From Pyrrhosoma nymphula (Eukaryota > Arthropoda > Insecta > Odonata > Coenagrionidae), in assembly GCA_963573305.1 (NCBI GenBank), contig OY754337.1, positions 69,289,094 through 69,353,093 on the forward strand: DNA of 64,000 nucleotides. The letters run 5' to 3'. This document shows positions 45,301 through 57,300 of the stretch, in pieces. How positions within the stretch are numbered: the stretch's first letter is position 1; each line of letters opens with the position of its first letter. The position numbers and the translations under genes were made by a program. The notes below the pieces were generated by a model, which was not told the DNA's origin, searched no databases, and saw nothing but the letters and a program-made list of their open reading frames with translations.

Positions 45301-48300
45301 TTTGTGGCAGAGCTCTGAAGAAGCTAGGATTCGTCAAGCGTATTGTGGGAAGATTTTCGGATGAAAAAGTAAAAGAGAGGTGCTATTTCGCACTTGTCCG
45401 GCCACACCTTGAATATGCAGCGAGCATATGGGATCCGGTGCAGAAAGACTTAATCCGGGAACTTAATAAAATACAAAGGAAAGCTGCGCGATTCGTCAAA
45501 AACAGCTACGGGCGTACTGACAGCGTTACACAGATGTTAAACGAATTAGGCTGGGAACCGCTAGAGACTCGGAGGCTACGCGCTAGGCTTAGATTGCTTG
45601 AACAATTGAGAATAGATATCTTTCAGAGCGACACGGAGAACATCATATTAGAACCCCACTATATTTCCAGGTCCGAGAGAAACGATAAATTAAGAGAGAT
45701 ATTTTGCCGAACGGATAGGTATGGGAATTCATTTTTCCCCCGAACAATAAGGGACTTTAATAAATTCAAAACTTAATTTCATTAGAATGTTTCCTTTTTA
45801 TCTTTAAACGGCTGGTGTCCTAACACCCCCCGCCACACGCCTATTGAGGCGGCTTGCGGGGTAATATGTAGATGTATTTTGTGTACCAATCTCATTATTT
45901 CCCATTTATAGTACTTTTCATTTCCTACTGACGAATTTTTTCTGAGCTTACATTGTAGGAAACAGTAGGTAACCGTTTTATAGTGAATTCTTGAGGTGTA
46001 TCTCATTTCTGTAGCCATTATTTTTTCTGACTGGCCCCCTCGAACATTTTTGAAGCAAAATATGTTGCAGTGCATAATTAGGAATATTGGTAAACTATAC
46101 GTCAAACTTGTTTCTTTCAAAAGTTGGGTCAAACTATTCGAGCAATTTCACATGCCTGCAGAAATATGTCAGGAACTAACATTTCTTTAGTCAGTAAGCT
46201 TCCATCTTCTGTAGTATGCTGTGCAGTGTAATTGTTTTAAGTAAAATGTATTCTCTTACACTCCACGTATAGTGAGCACAAAACCAGAGCGAAAATAATA
46301 CTCATCATGTTACGGAATGGATTTCTAGTTTGGGAAATATTTCGAAATACGAACAAAATGGTTTATTTCATGCTTTTCATACTAACTTTACCTAAAAAAT
46401 AGGAGCTAGCACCATTAATTTGAGAATATATTATTATACGTTTTTCATTCGCCATACCGTAACCATAAATGTATTTCATTATTTTAATGAGGTTTCTCTA
46501 TGCGACTAAAGCAAAAGCTAAATTAATAAATAAAGCTCATTTCCATTTTACACCAAGTTTACTTTTGTAAATGGTTTTTTTCCCGTCAATAAATTTATTA
46601 TTATTATTAAAGCTTTCTCGGCGGACGTCGTCTGCAGATAAGCAGCTTACGGCGAACCACCTAGCGGCAGATAACGTAGTTGCGTACGTACCTCTGACGT
46701 CACACGTAGGATTAACCAGCATGCAATAGTTTGCTGTCGCGTTTTCGCGCCGTTGAATTTTTTCACTTTTTAATTAATAAGGAAAAATACATAATGCCAT
46801 TTTTAAATCGAACGGCTTCAAATACGTACTCCAGGGGTTATAAACTTCAGATCTAGGCAATAAAAAAAATAGGAAACCACCCTATTTGATGTCTGACGTA
46901 AGGCATTCTGTAGTTCATGGCAATCGGAGGGTTTTTGAATGTTCTTGAAAAGTTTACAGTGATCGGCATAAAGTAGGGTTTGAGCTTGGGAAGGAGGTAA
47001 TAGGGAGGCAAGATCATTAATATATAAATTAAAAAGGTAAGGACCAGGGACACTGCCTTGAGGAACCCCAGATGTCAGAGGAGACCAAGGAGAAGAAAAA
47101 CCAGAAAGAATAACCCTTTGAATGCGGTTGCTGAGGAAACTTGAAAGGAGATTTTTAAAATTACCAGAAATATTAAAGCGTTCACTGAGTTTGTGTAGGA
47201 GGAGGCTATGATTGATGGAGTCAAAAGCTTTGGAAAAATCTAGGAAAATGGTATCTGTGTTTTATTATTAATTGAATTTACGGCATTATGTTGAAAAACA
47301 GCTACGTTAGTCATGCACAAACGTCCCGGAAGAAAACCATGTAGATATTCAGAGAGATGTGGGGATGTGAAGTAATAAAGTCAATTGAGGATTATTCTAT
47401 CACAAACAGAAGAGAGAACTGGGAGTAAAGAGATGGGACGATAGTTTGATGCTACATTTTTTTTACAATAGTAAAAATTTTCTCACACGCTTGTTTGCCA
47501 TTTTTAAATACGTTTCCTCACAATTGCCGTTAAGTAGTTCAAAATATACATAGTAAAAAAGGTGAATTTACTGAAAACAAGATTTACGGAAAAACTGCGT
47601 GAGTTACAAGAAATTAAAAGAAAAATCACTGCGAAGAATGAGCACCCGAGTTAACAGCAAGTTTCACCTTTTTGCCATTATGACAGGAAAGTAGTTGCGG
47701 TAGTTGGCCAAATAACATCTAATTAAAAATCTTTATGGTGTCCAATAAATTTTAAATGGACCATTTAACGAAATTGTTCCATTAAAAAACAATTTGGATT
47801 GCAACGGTTGCAACCATTACAATATTTGGAATATATTTTTTCAGCAATGCTAGTAATAGAATGCACTACCATCAAACTAATAAATATTTTGTTTAGAAAA
47901 TCAAATGAATCAACATTCATAAATCATGTTTAAGTATATAAATTATCCATCACTGGGTCGTCAGTTGATGTGCATAAAGTGCTCCAGCCACCATCTAGCT
48001 TCTCATCAATTGTCATAAATCGTGGGTTATTTAAAAATTTGCAAGTACAAATAGTGGGATAAGATTACTTTAGAAAGTATCAAAAATTCTTGGGACCTGA
48101 AGAAAATGTCGTAAATCACGGGAAAACATAACTTCTGGGGACATAAAAGAGAGGTTTCACTGAATACCTAATGTCTGAAATTAATCACAGCACAATGAAA
48201 AATTTTATGCTAATAACCTTGAATACAAGCAGATACAATATTGCTGATAAAATTCACTGGCAAGGTGTACAGTAAATTAAAAAAGCAACTTATGTATCAG

Positions 48301-51300
48301 TGATGCAGATACCTTTTATATAAACAAAAATGATAACGTACATTTTATATGCTAAGTCAAAAACGAGATTCATTTTAATTTAAACAATGACTAATAAACT
48401 ATTGAAACACATATATTTGATAAATCAGCTAAAATTTTGGTCAACAAAATGCACATATTCTCCAACTGTTTTCAAAAGTAATTTATGAGCAATGAAAGCA
48501 AAGAATTAAGGAATAATATGCATAAATATGTAACACTTATAGCAAAACCTCAGCAAATCTGGGTTCAGGTAATCAATCCATGACAGAACTTGTATTCATT
48601 CTACTAAGGCATAAGAGTTTTTATTCTTTAGTTTTACAGCTTCCATACTGGATCTAATACTTAACCGTGAGTTTCATGGACTTTTCTCACACACAGGTGA
48701 AGCCATCAGAAATGTAATGAGAAGCTTGTATGAAATACCCAAAATCAAATCACCAACCTCCATGTGTTCTTTTTCACCATTCCCATGGCTGAAGGAATCC
48801 TCGAGTTTTATGAATGCTTCTGGGTGATGGCACCTCTGGTGCCTGGCAAGGTGCTCTTTGCGCGTGAATGGTTTCATACAAGCTTCACACTGAAATGGCT
48901 TCTCTCCTACGTGCAAGCTCATGTGGCGTTGTGCATGTTCCTTGCGGCAAAACCCTTTGCCACAAAGCCTGGAAAAAAGACCAAACACGAACCATAACAT
49001 TAAGACATCTCAAATGTTATCAGTGATTTCTTCTACACCGCACTTAAGCCAGGAAAGGTGATTCTGGCTAAAGCCTAGGAAGTCCATGGATCAAGGTGAG
49101 TTGGTCAATTATTATGCATCATTTTATTATTATTAAGTGATCTACCGGATAAGGTAGTTTTAAATGGAAGTGAATAAAAATCCTCTGGATTTATACCTGT
49201 GCAGGGCCATAACTACCAATAATATGTATTTCTTTAATTTCAGTACCCTACCCTTCTTCACCCCATCCATAAAATCTCATCTCTTCCTTCCCCTTCCCTG
49301 CTTACCCAACATCTCCCCCCTATCACAGCCTTTACCTTTTGCTCCTCAATAATCCCTCCAACCCCCTTATCCTCTCACCCCAAAGTTTCCTTTGCTCACT
49401 AATTATGCCAAGCAGATTTGTCATCCTCGTTTGTCTTCCTTTCCATCCACTGAATCTTCTCCATCCTCCTCCACACCCACATCTTGAATGATTGCAACCT
49501 ATTTTTGTCCTCCTTTCTCCATGTTTCTGTCCCATACAAAACTGTACTCCATATCAAGCTCTTCACTTCTTCTTTGCCATTCTCTTCTGCTACAAGCTGA
49601 TGCACACAAGTAGCTGCATGATTTTTGACACTGTTCCTTATATACCTCTGTCTTATCATGATGGAATCAATTTGATATCTCCCTGAATCTCCCAGCATTT
49701 TCCATGAGAACCTTCGCCTGGGGTGATGTTTAAACCAAGTATTTGTTACTACTTATTTATTTCTCCTACAAAATTCAACTGCTTTCTCACTGTGGTTATT
49801 TCTCGTTCCTAACTCATACCCTCCCACTTCACATCCATCTCTCCCTTCCCCCACCACTGCATTCCAGTTGCCCATTGCTATTATGGCTTTCTTGACCGGG
49901 ACTTCTCTAATTATCTTTTATAGCTGTTCATACACCCCATCCACCTCTTCCTCCATATATTTACTTGTAGACATGTATACCTGGACCAATACGAAATTCG
50001 CTGGGGGTGCCTTTATTTATAACAATAATACCCTGTTGTTTACCTGTTCAATGTTTACTACCCTCATCCCTAATTTTGCATTCAGCACCATAGCTACCCA
50101 AAGTAGACTCTCATCCCTACCACTATAGATTACCCTGTAACTATCACTCCAATAGTCCCCACAACAGGTATACCTCCATCTCACCTCATGCAGCCCTAAG
50201 CCATCTATGCTACCTTTCTCCATTTCCTGTTTGATATTTTATAGCTTCCCAGCCCTCATCATAGTTCTAACATTGCAAGTTCCTGTTTTTAAATCTGCTT
50301 TCCTCCTCTTCTTCCATTTCTTCTTCTTCCTCTCTGCTATTCCTTGCATCCTCTGCTGACACTGTTGTTCAAGGAGGCCTTTCCTCCACTGCCGTCATCA
50401 AACAAAATTAATTGTAATTAAATAGTAACTGCTCCCACCTCTAGGGGTCATTGGAACTCACAAGCCCTTCCACCATGTGATGCTTGTGTCCAAGGGAAGG
50501 GTTTTTAAGCATATGATTTAGAATATCAAGATGGGGATATGAAGTAATAAAGTTGGGACTACAGGTATACCTCAACTTACGTTGTTACGAGTTATGTCAG
50601 TTCCACAGATACGTTGGTGTGTCTGGCTAGTTAAAGAATAAAATAGGTCAAGATAAGTCGGCATTATGGATTTTGGACGAAAATAGCAAAATAAAAAAAA
50701 CACTTAAAATAGTAAAAATATGTACACATAAGAAATCACATCGAAGCAAAACATTACAAAACAAACAAAACCATTAAAAACAAATAATTCAAAGTCAGTT
50801 ACCTTACAAGAATGAAAAAAAAATTAAAATAAGGAAGTATTCGCAGACTAGAACACATCAGCGTACATGAATGGCGATGTGCGCAGAAGAAGTATGCTTC
50901 AGTCCTCCTGCCAGTAGTTACATAGTAGTACAGTGAAACCCGTTTAAAGTGTGGCCCGGATACAGCTGTTTGTAACGATTCATGGATTGAAATCCCCTAA
51001 CCACAATGCAAAAAATATATGCATGATCCCGCATTTAGCATTTCTCGTTGGTAACGTATTCCCACTTGTAAGGTGTGGATTTGGTTGTATTTTCCCACTC
51101 TTTTCCCGCTTATAACGTTTTAAAATCAGAATTTAGTTAGGCCAGCCATTGGACAAAGGCATCATTCAGAATGTCAAGATTTTTTACAGAAAGGAACTTC
51201 TAAGTCATCATCTTCGGTGGATTGGTGAGTTTTTGCAACATTTAAATGCAGTGAGATGTTCAAAATCTATAAAATGGGAGTTCAGGGAAGGAATTATCTG

Positions 51301-54300
51301 GCCTAATACGATTGTTTTAATAATTAATCACGAATACTCACCTGTTAAAACAATTTTTTTCATAGAAATAGGGAAAACTGTAGAGTTAACTCTTACATGC
51401 TCTAAGGGCCTTGGATACTGCTTGGAAATCTGTCATTACTGAAACTATAGTTAATTGCTGGCATGCTGCTGGCTTTCCTCCATCCGATACTGGTTCAGTG
51501 AATGTGCAGGTATGTACTATTTTATCAATAATAACAATTGAGAATCAATGACTGTGGTAGGTGTTAACTAAAGATAGTGAAAAATATTTTCACAAGAAGT
51601 CGCTGAAGCCACTGCATCTCAAAGACTGGGCTTAGCCGGTGATTTTGCCGACTATTATAATCGTTTGGGAGCACTACAGACTTCAAGTATAGAAGAGTAC
51701 ATAACGCTTGATGATGACACCCTGACAAGTTCTGGACAAACAAATGAAGGAGATACTTAAGAGCCAGTTCCAGGTTGTAGCTATGAAGTTCTGAGTGACG
51801 ATGAAGAAGATGAAAGTGATGAGGTCATCCCAGAACCAAAAATAGAAGACATCCTCCAGGCATTAAATACCTTGCATCATTTCGGATTACTTCACGAAGT
51901 TGATGATGATTTTAAAGATAATTTAAGAAAAATTAAAAAAGTAATCCACTCAAAAATGGAATGGTTAAAAGTGCAAAAAAAAACATCACAAAATATTTTA
52001 AAAAGACAATTCTGTAAATGAAATTTTACTTTCAGATGGGTTTTTCTTCATTTTCATTTTGCCCAGGCAGTCTATTTGTTTGCTATGCAATGCTATGTAA
52101 CTTTTATTGAACAGTGTACTTTTCTATTAAATTATTTTGGATAACCTTTTTAAACCGCCTTATTTTCAAATTTTATCTCTCAGTTCAATTCATACTCTCC
52201 CACAGGCATGATTTTCTAATTATGCACACACTTGATTTAGCCACATGTTTAAATTCTATATCTATACTTTGCCTGAGCAGCCAAAAAGCTATGATTATGT
52301 TCTGAAATTCTATTGTACGTTTTGATTTAAAATATAATTATCTCTCCACCACAACAAAAATAGTTGTATTTTCTAGTGTAATATGTATGTAATAATGATC
52401 TCTTTGTACTGAAAATAGTTTCAACATCATTGTGTTCTCATACATTGTGAAATCTTAGCATATTTTTTTAAATCCGCTAATATCTTGAAAGATTTTACAT
52501 AATTTGATTTTACATAACACCCCATTTTTGGGTCCCAAGGAGTTACGTAAAATCATGACTACTGTGTATGCTATTAAAAGCATACCAATGCAACTCTTTA
52601 GCGTATTTTGAACTTTCGCTCGTCAAGTTTGTTTACTGTTTCTAATGGTGCGACTGTATTGTTATCTAGTGGCAGTTTGTTGAACTACTTGCTCAAAGCA
52701 ATAGTTATCGAGGGGTTGGTTATGAGGCCGATTGTTTCTTGCAACCTGAAATACGCTGTGAGTTCCATAAGTTTATGGAATTCATAACTATCGAGTACAT
52801 GATGGAAGTTTCGTGCAACCGGCCATTAGTGAGGCTATTATGAGTGCGTGGCACAAGGCAAAAGGAACAAAATGTAGAGAGGGAGGAGAACGCCCTGTAA
52901 AAGGGTAGGGTTTTGGCAACGTAACATAAATGACACTTGAAACCTTTATTAATAAAGAAAAGGGCCAAACAAATCAAATATCAAATAAACTACAGTAAAC
53001 ATGCTACAAGTAAATATTATGACATGGACCGCCGCAGCAACAGAAGACTAATGGTTGCCATGGCAGTCCCTTGGGACCACCACTTAAAGCTTTACATTTT
53101 TTAGAATAAAATGGCTAATCGAACTTGTATAAGGATTTGTAAGATTTTTAAAGGATATGTAGTAAACTCTCAATCATTCGGTACTCAAGCAACTGGAATT
53201 CTGATGTAACCGGCACGAAACCTTGAGGCTGCTGGACAGTTTGAACTTGGAACGGCACTTCAAATTGTGCACAAAAAATTCAAGAGAGAATTTCTTCCAT
53301 TTGCGACAATTTTTAACTCATTCAATACCCAGATTGCAGGTAGCCTAGTTCGCTACATGTGGATAATTTAATATTTCAAGTGTGGAAAATGAGACAGCGT
53401 ACTTTTTTGGTCCTTCTTACTTTCTTATTTTGAGTTTCTACTGCGTCATTCAAAGGCTATTTACCTTCAGATATTATATTTAGGCAACATAAACTATGCA
53501 GATATTATATTTACCTGCAGATAAAGGGCCTGGATGCTAGGTGGGTCTTCTCATGCCGAACTAAGTCACTCCGTCGATAGTAGCGCTTCCCACAATTCAC
53601 ACAACCATACGGTCTCTCTATAGGATCTCTGCCTTGGTCAGAGCTTGAGCTGCGGACTCTGGCTCCACTGCGCCCGTTTTCCATCATATCTCCGGCTCCA
53701 CTTATCATAAAGCAATTTCCACAAAGGGCACACGGAAATGCCCTTTTACCAACGATATACCTGGGAAAAATAACGTAAAAGGTGTAAATGAAGAATTCAC
53801 CATGATAATTGATGATTGCTTTTTTTTATAACATATTTTATGGAAATAAGAATTGAGGGGTTGAGCATTGACCGGAGGTTTCTCAGATGTGTATGTGGAG
53901 AAAAATACTGGTATGTTACATGGCAAGGATAACAAATATCTGCAATTATTGTTTGAATAAATGAACGCTTATCAAGGAAAGTAAAACATGGTGTTTATCA
54001 ATTTACTTCTCCCCTTATTTCATGGAAAGGAAGCCTCCAAAAGTTAGGATAATTGTTATAGTTTTCCCCTGAGAAAATATGACATATTTTAAAAGATTCA
54101 TTTGTATATTGGAGCCTAGTATTGATTGGATGAAACATCTTCGATTGTCCTTCTTCCCCATAATACTATGTGTATTGCACTAAACCTCCAAGGAGACTGT
54201 CTCAGGCTTGACTTTGTGGAATCTCTCCATATTGAGAAGAGAGGGGAAAAAACTCTGCTATTCCACATGAAATATATTTCCTGAACATGAAGACGCTGCA

Positions 54301-57300
54301 CAGCGGCAAAACCTGGGTCATGAAATAAAATATTTTACATGGAATAGCGGAGTTATTTCCTCTCTTCATAGTGCTAAACCTCATAAAAAAACCATAGTGA
54401 ACAAGGAAAAATGCCAGCAAATGTGGAATCTCACCGAAACAGAAAAAATATGCAAAAAACTGAAGATATGAAATTGTAATGATTAGAATTATTAGAGGAA
54501 TTATGCAATAATTAGGTGCTATTGCTGCAAATATTCCAGTGGGTGGTGTATCCCAAGGGAGAAAGCATTTCGCACTGCCACTGGAATTCAAATACAACTA
54601 TTAATTTCTATTGAGTTTAAAGAAAGAAAATGAGTCATTACTTGTAAAAATGCTATCCTTATAGCTTGCCCTGTTGGGCTGGTTGTACATTTATTTTCTA
54701 TATTAAGTGAATAAGCAATTTCTTTAACGAAATTGACTTATTTTTACCATATACATACTACAATTTGTACTTTCCACTAATTTCCACTTTTCTTCTAAGG
54801 TTCCTAGAACAATGCAAATAAGGCGTTTTACTGCATTTAAAAAATTTAGCATGTACAAACAGTATGATTGAGACCAGAGGTATCACACATTCATATTCTC
54901 AGCATAGTGATCAACTAGTTATCTCCAAAATAAAAATTTAAAAAAGTATGAACAACATAATTCTCATGCACAAATTATGAATGAATTTACCTTCTGTGCG
55001 TCACAACTGCCGTTCCTTGGCCATCATTCCTACAGTCACCCAACACTTTTTCGAAGATATCCCACACTGGTGGCAGAAATTGCCTCGCTTGCTTGATCAT
55101 GGTGAGATCAGTGTCTGACTCCATCTTCATCCCATCAAACACTCTCTCACTGGTACTCAAGCACTCAACATCCTTGGTAACTGTATTGCTTGGGGGTTCC
55201 ACCTTAATGAAGGTACAATCTCCAGTGCTGTTTGGGCTGAAAAATGACAAAACAGAACAAATGACAGGGTTCAAGATAAATGATTAATATAAGAATTACA
55301 GTGAGATTTTACCATGAGTATTTTTACCCCACCCTCTCAATGTGTGGCTAATGACTCCTACATGGTACAGCTCTGTTCAAAAAAATCGTACCTGAAAAAT
55401 TTCTTAGTCCAGAGTTGACGACGATGTGACAATGCGGCCAAACTACGCCCCCCACGAGGGAAAGCAAGGAACTCTCCAAGCAAAACAAGGACACTTCCTC
55501 CCAGTATTTTGACAAGGGCAAAGATCTTAGGAAGGAAAATTTTGACCTGTGAATGGGATTATTACCGAGGGGAGGGGTAGGGTTCATTTTCTTGTGATGT
55601 GTGAGCGACAAGGAAATGGAGATCTGCGAAGTTCAGATGTGCCAAGATCCCTCGCTCACAACTGCAAGCAGCCGCGGAAAACAAAAGCCTATCTTGGGGG
55701 TATATCCCCGGAGCTCCTTTCGTTTCTTGTGATTATTTTATTTTATACACGTATTCATTAACGTATAAACTTATCAAAGTTTAAACGTATTTTCATTATC
55801 TAGTATTCCTTGTGATATCGCAATTCATATTATATTTGACATGGTGCAATATATTATGGATCGAAACTGGATCACTCTATTTCGCTCTGAAGTAACCGAT
55901 AATGTCAGGCTCACATTTTAGCGCACAACGGTCCTTGCAAAGCATTCTGGGAAAACATTTTCTAGGATGATATATTTATGCGCAAACTATTGTTTCATTT
56001 TAAAATAACGAGCTTTGAAATACACGTTCTTTTAGCAAATAATTTTGTGATAATAAAAGGCTCAGAAAGAAGGACGTGCGGATTGAAAAATGCACCTTTC
56101 GCACTCATCTCATCCTTCTTGTGAATTCGGTCGTTTGATTATCCAATGCAGAACTTCAAATACGTGTATATTATGCGTTAACTAATGAAATTATACCGTA
56201 TATGAATGACTTGAGCTGGCTGACATCTTAGATTAATGGCTGTATCAGGTTCACGTTGTCTCCCTCTTGCTTCACAGCCATTACTGCGTTTTCCATTTGC
56301 CATAAGTCAGATTTTTCTCATTGAGATCTATAGAAAAAAATTTGTAATAGGACTTTCTACAATGCGTCTTGTAGCTTTTTTCCCAACTTAATTCCCTTAG
56401 CAGGAAATATTTTATTACAAAGTAAAGAAAATTGAACCAATGTCCTGTAAAAAGCTCAGAATTAATCATGATGTTTTGAAAGTAATAGGGATTTTTATAC
56501 CGTAAGGACTCCCAAACAAAGAAAATCTAAATGCTATATATTTAGGATCAACATATTGTAAACTTACAACGCTAATCAATACGAGTAAGAAACTAATAAA
56601 AACTGAAACGAGCAGGGGGGATGTAAACCAAAGAAGTGGGCATTTCATTTCCGCGCTTCCTAGCTGCTATGACCGAGAGATCATGTAAGTATTTCCATGT
56701 ATGGGCCGCTTCCACACATCCACATAATGTGCGGAAACAGCTCGATGGACCACAATGCTGCTTAACTTCACTCCCAGTCGAATAAGAAGCCACTGCCCTA
56801 TTCCATGGTCACTTATGGCCTTTCCTCGTCCGAGGGTGATGGAAGGGGCTTCCTTTGACTCGGAATGTATATTGCTCTCCCAGGAAAGATTGGAAAGGCC
56901 AAAGGGGTGGTGCCTCTATGCAAAAATCCTCACTAATAGAGTTAACATATGAACTAAGTCGATTGAAACAGGCATTTAAGAGACTAGAAAAGTGAAATTA
57001 TTGGCATCAGGCTATTTTAATGACAACAAAGAAATTTAATTCAATTTCCACCGCGAAACAATAATTGAGTACTGGCTGTAGTTTATGATTGAGTGGATCG
57101 AAAGTGCTTTTCTAGGCATTCCAATATTGGATTAAAATAGCATTGAGCTACTTTAATCCGAAGATATTTGAAGTGAATATGGCTTTCCTTGTTTATTGAT
57201 GAAAAAAATTGAAAATCAAAGAAGTGCATAGCCGTATAGTTTCAAGCATAGCGAAAGAACTTGATATGATATTGGATACTCTGCAAACTTACTAATTAAA

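Larger units (their letters stand above)
41280..46882. mobile_element. TIR-bounded insertion (TA-flanked) into the LINE
   Basis: This block splits the minus-strand LINE between 'ALRQTSN' and 'WCDVWKL'. Its ends are 'GGGTAGTTTCCT' at 41280 and the inverted 'AGGAAACCACCC' ending at 46882, matching 11 of 12. A TA lies on each side (41278-41279 and 46883-46884). After removing the LINE at about 42.76-45.88 kb, roughly 2.5 kb remains. That includes a CpG-rich promoter-like patch (41640-41720) and an exon-like ORF resembling SWIM/YqaJ proteins. I cannot place it in a known superfamily. An A-run near 46862-46869 means a retro-insertion with a tail is an alternative reading. Confidence 0.5.
39157..48162 (-). 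mobile_element. Tigger/pogo-like transposon, interrupted by later insertions
   Basis: The left end 'CAGTGAATCCTTTCTTCC' starts at 39157. The inverted right end, 'CAGTGAAACCTCTCTTTT' on minus, starts at 48162. Just inside each lie 'GTGTAAATCACAGGAAAA' (left) and the matching 'TTTTCCCGTGATTTACGAC' (right, on minus), the usual long Tigger TIR. A pogo-type transposase sits next to the left end. Between about 40375 and 47455 the element is filled by a LINE, which is itself interrupted. The flanking dinucleotides are no longer TA at both sides, so the insertion is old. It lies wholly in the intron between zinc-finger exons 4 and 5. Confidence 0.65.
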
